Of a DNA stretch of 64,000 bases, positions 9,598 to 16,594 are shown one piece after another. A program made the position numbers and the translations under genes. Numbering within the stretch: position 1 is the stretch's first letter; each line of letters opens with the position of its first letter. The stretch comes from Aeromicrobium fastidiosum (GTDB lineage: Bacteria; Actinomycetota; Actinomycetes; Propionibacteriales; Nocardioidaceae). The stretch spans positions 1,426,001 to 1,490,000 of the forward strand of contig NZ_JAGIOG010000001.1 of NCBI RefSeq assembly GCF_017876595.1. Reading direction: 5' to 3'. Below the pieces are notes generated by a model. The model was given only the letters and a program-made list of their open reading frames with translations. It searched no databases and was not told the origin of the DNA.

Positions 9598-10337
9598 GCC
9601 CCTGCCTCCTTGTGCAGGTGGGAGGACAGCTGCCCGCCCCACCAGCCACGCATGGCGGCCAGGTCGTCGGCGATGGTCGGCGACCTGGTCTCGAGAGTGA
9701 TTGCCTCGACGCCTCCGGCTGCGGCGATGAGGCGTCGGGTAAGTGAGGAGCTGGCACCAGTGAGCGCCTCGTGGCGACTGGTCGAGACCTGGTCGGGGTC
9801 GAAACCCTTGACCTGGGCGAAGCGTGTCCAGGGGGCCAGACGTGCCGCGGCACCGACGGGGTCGTCGGTGATCCGCGCCAGCCCCATGGTGTCAAGCAGG
9901 ATAGAGACACCGAAGGTTCGCGCCAGCACCTCCAGTTCGTCGACATCGGCATAGCCGTGGTGGGTCTCCACCAGGACGTCGACCGAGCGGCCGACTCGGT
10001 CGACGAGGTCGGCAACGTGCCGGCGGGTGAGTTCTGCGGCAGGTGCTGCAGTGCAGCCAGCGGCGGCGAACACCTTCACCGGAACGCCCTCCCGCAGGTG
10101 GGCCGCTCCGGGGCCGGGGCGGTCGGCGTCGTCCTCCCGACCGAGGACCGAGCTGATGCCGACGAAGCAGACGTCGACACCTCCAGCGCGCAGGGCGTCG
10201 ATTCCTCCGGCCTCCCAGGCGTGATCCTTGCCGGCGCGCAGGTCGACCACGCTCCCACCATGTTCACGGGTCAGGGCCGCCAGGTCTGCCGCGTCCAGCT
10301 CGGGGGCACAGCCCGACGAGAGCCCGATCGGCATCAT
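9594..10337 (-). CDS. Xylose-isomerase-like TIM barrel protein 2
   Basis: This 247-aa protein starts with MMPIGLSSGC and shows a shortened TIM-barrel pattern: SVVDLRAGKDHAWE, VDVCFVGISSVLG, VKVFAAAG, VDVLVETHHGYADVDEL, ILLDTMGLAR, RFAQVKGFDP and ITLETRSP, the order of acidic strands seen in sugar isomerase/epimerase relatives. It is shorter than protein 1 and may lack part of the first strands. ATG 10337 makes an ATGA overlap with the upstream gene; ATG 10334 is equally possible. The substrate is unknown. The HHGYADVD and LLDTMGLAR motifs keep metal-ligand-type residues, so it may be catalytic. Confidence 0.65.
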   Translation of the reverse strand: MMPIGLSSGCAPELDAADLAALTREHGGSVVDLRAGKDHAWEAGGIDALRAGGVDVCFVGISSVLGREDDADRPGPGAAHLREGVPVKVFAAAGCTAAPAAELTRRHVADLVDRVGRSVDVLVETHHGYADVDELEVLARTFGVSILLDTMGLARITDDPVGAAARLAPWTRFAQVKGFDPDQVSTSRHEALTGASSSLTRRLIAAAGGVEAITLETRSPTIADDLAAMRGWWGGQLSSHLHKEAGA

Positions 10338-11269
10338 GCCGGACCGACCTGCCGATCGCGGACGTGCTCCAGCACCTGCGTGACGGCGCGGGCGCCGGCC
10401 AGGCCGGAACGCTCGGGCTGCCGTCCCGCGGCCACCGCGGCGGCCACGTCGCTGTAGACCGCCCGGCGTAGTGACGTGACGTCGAGGGGCTTGTGCCGGG
10501 TTGCGGTGCCCGCGACGTCCACCTCCACCTCGCCGTCGACGACCGTGAGCGCTCGGTCCGGCGCAACGATACTGAGCCTTTCGCGCCGGATCGTCGACTC
10601 GGCGCTGATCGTGAAGGCGAGGGTGGCGCCCGAGGCGAACGACAACCACCCGCTGACCCGGGTGTCGATGCCCGGCCCGGCGCAACGCGCTGGAGCCAGG
10701 TCGACGGTCAAGACGTCACCCAGCACCGTGCAGGCCAAGTCCAGGTAGTGCACCCCGAGGTGTGCCGTGATTCCGCCCAGCGCCTCGTCGACCGAGGTGC
10801 GCCACCCGGCCTTCTGGTAGTGCGAACCGGGTCGGTAGCGGAACACCTCAAGTACGCCGGTGACCTCAGGCCGTCGCCACGCGTCGATGTCGAGGTCGTT
10901 GGGCAAGCGCCACCGATGCTGCAGCATGACGCCCGCGCAACCGCCCGAGCGTCGCGCCGCGTCATCGATCGTCGTCAGCTCGGCCATCGACATGGCCGGG
11001 GGCTTCTCGAGCAGCACCGAACGGCCGGAAGACAGCGCCTCGATGGCTAGCGCGGCCCGGTCGCCCGGCGGAGTGCACAGCGCGACCAGCTGTACGTCGG
11101 AGTCGTCGAGCAGGTCGGCCCAGGCGGCCGCCCGTGGGAGGCCTCCGACGTCGACCGTCGGGTCGAGCTCGAGGACCTTGGTGACGTGGGCGTGAGGATG
11201 GTCATCCAGCGCATCGGCGTGCTGGCGGCCGGCCGACCCGAATCCGACGATCGCGACACCGAGGCTCAT
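10334..11269 (-). CDS. Gfo/Idh/MocA-family NAD(P) oxidoreductase
   Basis: This 311-aa oxidoreductase has the N-terminal Rossmann motif VAIVGFGSAGRQH (residues 5-17), the family hallmark LLEKPPAMS with catalytic Lys near residue 93, and HLGVHYLDLACTVLG, where the His pair usually sits. Family members oxidise or reduce a sugar or inositol hydroxyl with NAD(P), often C3 of UDP-GlcNAcA (WbpB type) or inositol (IolG type). Context with a UDP-sugar dehydrogenase and two TIM-barrel isomerases fits a sugar or cyclitol tailoring step. The start and stop are fused to the neighbouring genes by 4-nt overlaps. Confidence 0.85.
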   Translation of the reverse strand: MSLGVAIVGFGSAGRQHADALDDHPHAHVTKVLELDPTVDVGGLPRAAAWADLLDDSDVQLVALCTPPGDRAALAIEALSSGRSVLLEKPPAMSMAELTTIDDAARRSGGCAGVMLQHRWRLPNDLDIDAWRRPEVTGVLEVFRYRPGSHYQKAGWRTSVDEALGGITAHLGVHYLDLACTVLGDVLTVDLAPARCAGPGIDTRVSGWLSFASGATLAFTISAESTIRRERLSIVAPDRALTVVDGEVEVDVAGTATRHKPLDVTSLRRAVYSDVAAAVAAGRQPERSGLAGARAVTQVLEHVRDRQVGPA

Positions 11270-12798
11270 GGTGCGCCCACGTCCCAGCCGAGCTGATCCA
11301 CCACGGCTCGCGGCACGCGGACGCCGTCACGGTGAGCGCGCTCCTCGGCGGCGGTCTCCTGCTGCTCGGGCAGGTGGACGTCGGGGAGTTCGCCCAGATA
11401 GCCGCGCACCACCGCTTCGCGCAGCTCGTCGACCAGCTCGTGGATCGGTGGGTCGCCGAACGCCCGCGGCGAGAACGCGATGAACATCTGTGAGCAGTCC
11501 ATCGGGTGGTCGGGCTCGGCGCGCTGCTTGTGGACGCGGGGACTGATCGTGGCCCCGGCTAACACGCCGGCGAGCACCTCCGTGATGAGGGCGACCCCCA
11601 GACCCTTGTAGCCGCCGAACACCGGGACAGCCCCGCCGGCATCGAGCTGGTGCGGGTCGGTGGTGGGCCGGCCGCGCCGGTCGACCAGCCACTCCGGAGG
11701 CACGGGACGGCCGCGGTGCGCGGCGTCGCGGATCTTGCCGCTGGCAACGATGCCGGTGGCGAAGTCGACGATGAAGGGACGACTGCCCTCGAGAGGTGCG
11801 ACGAGGCACACTGCGTCGTTGCCGAGCGTCGCTCGTCCCGCACCGGGTGCCGCGACGCTGGGGCCCGAGACGTTGAACACCAGGCCCACGACGCCGTGCC
11901 GGGTGAATGAGTCACGGTAAGCCGCCAGCATGCCGATGTGGTTGTTGCCACGGACACCGACCGCGGCGATACCCGACACGGCGGCGTCCTCGGCCACGGT
12001 CTGAGCGGCCAGCTCGGCCGCGACCTGCCCGAAGCCACCCTGCGCGTCGAGGACCTTGACGACGCCCATCTCACTGACCCACTGCGGGTCGGCCACCGGG
12101 TCGATGCCGCCTGCACGGATCCGGTCGACGTACATGGGCAGCAGCCCGACGCCGTGCGAGAAGTGACCGCGGGCATCCGCGTCGACGAGCACCCGGGCGA
12201 CGAGAGCAGCACGCCGGGGCGCCACGCCTTCGGCGCACAGTGTCGCGGTCACCAGCTCAGTGAGGTCGGCCAAGGCGATGATCGGATCTTGGACCGCCGA
12301 CGCGGCGGGATCTGTGAGCGGCTCGACCTCGACCTGCCGGTCGGCGGCTGCAGCGAGCTGCTCGTCGGCGGTGACGACAAGCACTGCTGCTCCGCCACCG
12401 GCGAGCACGTGCACCTCGGAGACAGAGGCTCCTGCAGGCGCCGTGCCGGCGTCGACGACGATCGCCCGACAGCTGGGGTCGAGGTTGCCGACCCTGTCGA
12501 GCTCGACTGTGACCAGCCCTCGCGGGGTGCGGGGGGCGATGCGTCGCGACGTGCTCGCACCCACCGAGATCAGCCCGTACTGGGCCTGTCGGCGGCCACT
12601 CAGCGTCTCGACGAGCGCTGCCGCAACGTCACGAGTCGGGCATCGCAGCGCGACCACCTCGCCGGGCTGCGCGTGGGCAGTCAGACCGGGCACGACGATG
12701 GACTCGTTCCCGGTCGGTCCCTGCGCGACGATGAGATCGGTGACGTGGATCCCGCCACTGGCTCTGCCGGATGATCGCGCCCCCCCGAGAGCGTTCAT
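11266..12798 (-). CDS. Ldh-family (malate/L-lactate type) dehydrogenase with degenerate ABC-like N-terminal domain
   Basis: Residues about 176-510 form a complete Ldh_2-family NAD(P) dehydrogenase: ADLTELVTATLCAEGVAP, DARGHFSHG with the catalytic His, GVRGNNHIGMLAAYRD, VFNVSGPSVAAPGAGRATLG and DFATGIVASGKI. Relatives reduce or oxidise 2-keto/2-hydroxy acids. The preceding 170 residues are extra and look like a worn-out ABC ATPase: GLTAHAQPGEVVALRCPTRD aligns with the strand leading to a Walker A loop but lacks GxGKS, RAIVVDAGTAP sits where Walker B would be, and VVTADEQLA resembles the H-loop with His replaced by Ala. ATG 12798 overlaps the upstream stop by one base (TGATG), so the extension is in frame and genuine. 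Confidence 0.82.
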   Translation of the reverse strand: MNALGGARSSGRASGGIHVTDLIVAQGPTGNESIVVPGLTAHAQPGEVVALRCPTRDVAAALVETLSGRRQAQYGLISVGASTSRRIAPRTPRGLVTVELDRVGNLDPSCRAIVVDAGTAPAGASVSEVHVLAGGGAAVLVVTADEQLAAAADRQVEVEPLTDPAASAVQDPIIALADLTELVTATLCAEGVAPRRAALVARVLVDADARGHFSHGVGLLPMYVDRIRAGGIDPVADPQWVSEMGVVKVLDAQGGFGQVAAELAAQTVAEDAAVSGIAAVGVRGNNHIGMLAAYRDSFTRHGVVGLVFNVSGPSVAAPGAGRATLGNDAVCLVAPLEGSRPFIVDFATGIVASGKIRDAAHRGRPVPPEWLVDRRGRPTTDPHQLDAGGAVPVFGGYKGLGVALITEVLAGVLAGATISPRVHKQRAEPDHPMDCSQMFIAFSPRAFGDPPIHELVDELREAVVRGYLGELPDVHLPEQQETAAEERAHRDGVRVPRAVVDQLGWDVGAP

Positions 12799-13178
12799 CA
12801 GTTCTTCGGTTCGAGGAACTCGAGGCGATTGCCGAGCTTGTCGAAGGCGTAAAACCGCTCGTGGCCAGGGAAGTTGTCGTCCCACGTCACCTCATACCCT
12901 TGGTCCTCCAGCCGGGCGGCCAGGCCATGGATCGAAGACACGAGGATGCCAGGGTGAGCCTTCTTGGCCGGGCTGAAGTCCTGCTCGACGCCAAGGTGCA
13001 CCTCGAGTCCCCCGCCACGGAACCAGCACCCGCCTCTTGCGGCCAGCACGGGCGGCTTCTCCAGCTCGGTCATGCCGAGCACCTCGCCCCAGAACTCGCG
13101 GCACTGGTCCTCGGCGCCCGCGGGAATCGCGAGCTGGACGTGGTGGAGCCCCTCGAGGCTGTAGTCGTTCGCGGTCAT
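12798..13178 (-). CDS. VOC (glyoxalase/bleomycin resistance) family protein
   Basis: This 126-aa protein is a single vicinal-oxygen-chelate domain of two beta-alpha-beta-beta-beta units: LHHVQLAIPAG (metal His), FWGEVLGMTELEKP, GGGLEVHLGVE (His), then FYAFDKLGNRLEFLEP (Glu). The metal-type residues H, H and E appear kept, so it may be an enzyme (isomerase, lyase or dioxygenase type) rather than only a drug-binding protein. ATG 13178 has a good GGAGAG ribosome site 7 nt upstream and excludes a long shadow extension. It sits between ATP-grasp 2 (37-nt gap, the longest in the operon) and the Ldh fusion gene. Confidence 0.85.
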   Translation of the reverse strand: MTANDYSLEGLHHVQLAIPAGAEDQCREFWGEVLGMTELEKPPVLAARGGCWFRGGGLEVHLGVEQDFSPAKKAHPGILVSSIHGLAARLEDQGYEVTWDDNFPGHERFYAFDKLGNRLEFLEPKN

Positions 13179-13215
13179 CTTCGCACTCTCCTTGTGATGG
13201 GTGATCAGAACTGCG

Positions 13216-14508
13216 TCAGGAAATGGTCTGGGTGGTGTGGCTGGTCTGGCTCGTCCAGCCGCTCGCCTTGACGGTGAAGTGCATCGCACCGACTCCTCCC
13301 TGTGCTCTCGCCAGCGCCTCGGCGACGGTGTCGCCCAATGCGCACACATGTGCGGCTCTGGCGAACGAACCGGTGACTCCCTCGAGGCGATCACCGATGT
13401 CGCGGAGCACCTCGACGGCCGCCACTCCCGGGCTGGCCTTGGCCTCGTCCTCGCCGTCGACTGCTGTCAGCTCGCCGACAGCATCGGGACAGGCATACCA
13501 GATCGCCGCCGCGGGTGCCTCGTTGACGACGCTCGCACCAGCGCGGGTCTCGGCCAGGGCAGGCAGGCCCAACGACTGCTTGGCCACTGCGTCCAGCAGG
13601 TCGACCTTGCGGATCCGCGACCACAGCTCCGGGATCTCGTCCCCGGCGGGACGCAGGTGGGTCTCGACGATGTGGACCTCGTCGTCGGACACGATGACCT
13701 CGGTGTGGGTGACCCCGTCGCGCACACCGAGCGCGGTCAGGGCGGTATCGACGGCAGCGTGGATGCGGGTCGAGACGTCGTCGGTGATGTCGGCAGGCAT
13801 GACATGGCCGAGCTCGACGAAGTGGTCGTGCTCGGAGATCTTGCCGGTGACGCCCACGACGAAGTGCTCACCTGCTTCGCTGAGCGCCTCGACGCTGAAC
13901 TCCACGCCGGTCACGAACTGCTCCACCATGAGCTCGTGCGAGTCGAGGTCCTTGGTTCCGGACGTGCCCCACGAGAGGGCCGCGTCGATGTCGTCCGGCC
14001 CGTCGACCCGGGTGACGCCCTTGCTCGCCGTGCCACGTACCGGCTTGCAGATCAGCGGGTAGCCATGCGCGGCGGCGAATGCCTCGACCTCGGCCTTGGT
14101 CGTCACCGCGGCAGCGGCGATCCCGCCCAGGCCGGCCTCGGCTAGGTCGTGGCGCATCTGGGTCTTGTCGTTGACGGCTCGAAGGGTCCTCGTGCTGTGC
14201 CACGACAGGCCGAGGTCCTCGGCGATGGCGGCGGTGTGCTCAGTGTCCTTCTCGCTGTAGTTGGCGATGCGGTCGATCGGGTCGACGGCGTGGATGAATC
14301 GTGCTGCGGCCAGCCACTCCTCGACGGGTGCATCTTCGCGGATCGAGAGCAGCCGGGTGACCTGGTCCTTGCTGCGGACCCGCGGGAGCACCTCGGGCCG
14401 GCAGATGACGCTGGTGCGCAGCCCGGGCCACAGGGCGCGGGCCCGGTCGGGCAGGTCTCGGCCTCCCGAGATGATGAGCAGGTGCATCGGGGGTGGGTTG
14501 GCGGTCAC
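13216..14508 (-). CDS. ATP-grasp ligase 2
   Basis: This 430-aa ATP-grasp enzyme starts with MHLLIISGGRDLPDRA after a short leader, has a central DKTQMRHDLAEAG segment, the ATP-binding Lys in YPLICKPVRGTASKGV, MVEQFVTGVEFSVEAL, and the metal-site segment HIVETHLRPAGDEIPEL, with His where Asn is usual. The C-terminal region with VCALGDTVAEALARA is biotin-carboxylase-like. It is a clear paralogue of ATP-grasp 1 in the same operon. GTG 14508 overlaps the MFS stop (GTGA); the internal ATG at 14487 is an alternative. It probably joins an amino acid or amine to a carboxylate in the pathway product. Confidence 0.85.
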   Translation of the reverse strand: MTANPPPMHLLIISGGRDLPDRARALWPGLRTSVICRPEVLPRVRSKDQVTRLLSIREDAPVEEWLAAARFIHAVDPIDRIANYSEKDTEHTAAIAEDLGLSWHSTRTLRAVNDKTQMRHDLAEAGLGGIAAAAVTTKAEVEAFAAAHGYPLICKPVRGTASKGVTRVDGPDDIDAALSWGTSGTKDLDSHELMVEQFVTGVEFSVEALSEAGEHFVVGVTGKISEHDHFVELGHVMPADITDDVSTRIHAAVDTALTALGVRDGVTHTEVIVSDDEVHIVETHLRPAGDEIPELWSRIRKVDLLDAVAKQSLGLPALAETRAGASVVNEAPAAAIWYACPDAVGELTAVDGEDEAKASPGVAAVEVLRDIGDRLEGVTGSFARAAHVCALGDTVAEALARAQGGVGAMHFTVKASGWTSQTSHTTQTIS

Positions 14509-15812
14509 GTGTCCTCCGGGGTCGGGTGGGAGCCGGACGTCTGTCCAGCCTCCGCGGGATCGGGGGTAGGGGTGTCGGGGAGGTGACGCGAGCCGAGATT
14601 GCTGATGAGGGCTGCCAGGGGCAGCACGGCAGCGACGAACAGCCATCCCTCGGGGCCGGCGTGGGCGATCAGCCACAGCAGGACGACCGGGCCGATGATC
14701 TCGGCAGCCGAGAATCCGAGGTCGTAGAAGGCGAGGTAGCGCCCTTGGCCGACGATCGGGGACATGGCGAACGACACCTCCCACGACGCCGCTGAGTGCA
14801 GGAGCTCGGCCATGGTCAGCAGCAGGAGGGCGCAGAACAGCGCCACGGCCGTGGCGATGGCACCGTCGGTGTGCCCGCTGACGGTGAACGCGCCGCACGC
14901 CGCCGACAGTGTGCATGCGGACACCCACATGGAGCGTCGTGCGGAGCGCGGGTCGGCGATGTGCCGGGTCACCGGGACCTGGCAGAAGATCGTCAGCACG
15001 GTGTTGGTCACGACGAGGGCTGTGACCATCCAGATCGGGGCCTCGGTGTGCTCGGCGACCCACAGCGGCAGCACGACGGTCAACATCGCGTCGTGCAGGA
15101 ACAGGATGCCGTTGGCAAGCGTCACGGTGACGAACGATCGATCGCGGATCGGCGGTACGACGGGCTCAGGCTTGTCCGAGTCGTCGGTCACCCGCACGTC
15201 GACATTCGGCAACCGCAGGAGGGTCAGCGCGATGACGACGAAGCTGAGGGCGTTGCCGATGAACAGGAGCCGGAACGCCTCGACCGTTCCCACGGTCAGC
15301 GCGATGCCCGCCAGACCGAAGCCGATCGTGAACCCGACGTTGTGGAGCGACCGGATGAAGCCCATCGTGCGGTTGCGCTCAGTGCCGGTGATGAGCCGGC
15401 CGACCAGCGCCTGGTTGAGCGGCTGGCCGGCTCGGTCCACGAGGTAGAGCAGGCACGCGGCGACCAGGAACTGGGTGAATCCGGAGATGAAGAGGTAGGC
15501 GATGTAGCCCGCGGCCCGCCAGACCGCGGCGGCGACAAGGACGTTGCGGGGTCCGTAGCGGTCGCCGAGACGGCCGATCGGCACCGTCGTCGCCAGGCCG
15601 ATCGCGCCAGCGATGGCCAGCACGACGCCGAGCTGCGGCTCGGACACGTCCGCGAAGCGGGTGAAGTAGATCGCCGATCCGGCAAGGAACAGTCCGGTCC
15701 CGGTCGATCCGACGAGGGCGTTCAGGGCGATGATGCGTGACGCCCGGGTCGCGGGCAGGCTCCCGACGAGTCGGGCACGCAACCCGCTGCTCGTCTGGTC
15801 GGTGTCTGTCAT
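14505..15812 (-). CDS. MFS exporter of the biosynthetic operon
   Basis: This 435-aa major facilitator protein has about 12 hydrophobic segments and the GRLGDRYGPRN loop between helices 2 and 3 that marks the superfamily, with a central cytoplasmic loop rich in Asp and Pro (RVTDDSDKPEPVVPP). It likely exports the small-molecule product of the operon or gives self-protection. ATG 15812 overlaps the deacetylase stop by 4 nt; a much longer open frame upstream is only the shadow of the deacetylase gene. The tail is rich in Pro, Thr and Asp and probably cytoplasmic. Confidence 0.86.
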   Translation of the reverse strand: MTDTDQTSSGLRARLVGSLPATRASRIIALNALVGSTGTGLFLAGSAIYFTRFADVSEPQLGVVLAIAGAIGLATTVPIGRLGDRYGPRNVLVAAAVWRAAGYIAYLFISGFTQFLVAACLLYLVDRAGQPLNQALVGRLITGTERNRTMGFIRSLHNVGFTIGFGLAGIALTVGTVEAFRLLFIGNALSFVVIALTLLRLPNVDVRVTDDSDKPEPVVPPIRDRSFVTVTLANGILFLHDAMLTVVLPLWVAEHTEAPIWMVTALVVTNTVLTIFCQVPVTRHIADPRSARRSMWVSACTLSAACGAFTVSGHTDGAIATAVALFCALLLLTMAELLHSAASWEVSFAMSPIVGQGRYLAFYDLGFSAAEIIGPVVLLWLIAHAGPEGWLFVAAVLPLAALISNLGSRHLPDTPTPDPAEAGQTSGSHPTPEDT

Positions 15813-16594
15813 CGGGAACCCTCCGCTCCGTCGTCGAGCTTCCAGTCGCGGTGCCACCGGTCGATCAGGTCGGGCCAGAGCAGTTGGTGGCCGGACGGCA
15901 GGTAGGTCCGCCTGATCGACTGGGGGTGGTCGGTCCACGGGGTGGCGGGAGACCTGACCGAGCCGAAGGCGAGAGTGCCGTCGGGCAGGTCGATCCGCTC
16001 GGGTATGCCGCCGTATGGGTAGGCGAACAGTCGCGCTGCTGCGGGACCGTAGCGCCGGGCGATGTCCTCGATCGAGCCGAGCGCCTCGTCCTGAACCCTT
16101 CCGGGGTCGATGCGGTCCAGGTGCGGATGGGTCCGGGTGTGCGCCGCGACGACGTGGCCGTCGTCGACGAGGGCGTCGCACTCCGTGAGACTCATGTAGT
16201 CCTCGCGGGCGTGGGCGGAACGCTGTCCGAGGAGCCCGGTGCAGGCGAAGAACACGGCCCGCACGCCGACGTCGCGCAGGATGGCACGTGCGATGTCGTG
16301 ATTGTCGCGGTAGCCGTCGTCGAACGTGATCAGGACGGACGGCTCTTCGGGACGCGGCACGGCCTCGCGCCCGAACGACCGGGGGTCCAGCGGCGTGAAG
16401 CGGGCGAGGACGGCTTCGAGGCCGGCGGCGAACGACGTGGGCGTCAGGGCGGTGTAGTGCCGGACGTCGGGGTGCACGTGGTGGAAGTAGAGGACCAGCG
16501 GCCAACCAGCAGCGCTGCCCTGCGCTGGTTGATGCTCGTCGAGGACGCCTGGGACGAGGGGAGTGCGGTGGTCAGCGGTCGCGGGGCGTGTCAC
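15809..16594 (-). CDS. Polysaccharide deacetylase (NodB-type) family protein
   Basis: This 261-aa carbohydrate esterase 4-like protein has motif 1 VLITFDDGYRDN (the Asp pair for catalysis and metal), motif 2 HTRTHPHLDRI (metal His residues), and FAYPYGGIPE for motif 3. Family members remove N-acetyl or other acyl groups from amino sugars or related amides. No signal peptide is seen, so it should act in the cytoplasm, unlike cell-wall deacetylases; that suits a role on a biosynthetic intermediate. GTG 16594 overlaps the NRPS stop (GTGA) and starts 24 codons before the first conserved strand LVLYFHHV. Confidence 0.86.
   Translation of the reverse strand: MTRPATADHRTPLVPGVLDEHQPAQGSAAGWPLVLYFHHVHPDVRHYTALTPTSFAAGLEAVLARFTPLDPRSFGREAVPRPEEPSVLITFDDGYRDNHDIARAILRDVGVRAVFFACTGLLGQRSAHAREDYMSLTECDALVDDGHVVAAHTRTHPHLDRIDPGRVQDEALGSIEDIARRYGPAAARLFAYPYGGIPERIDLPDGTLAFGSVRSPATPWTDHPQSIRRTYLPSGHQLLWPDLIDRWHRDWKLDDGAEGSR

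Noticed and set aside
8749-13178. TIM-barrel plus VOC proteins as a 3-dehydroshikimate dehydratase for a catechol siderophore
   Set aside because: The adenylation domain has the Asp of alpha-amino acid activators rather than an aryl-acid pocket, and no isochorismate or siderophore transport genes are present.
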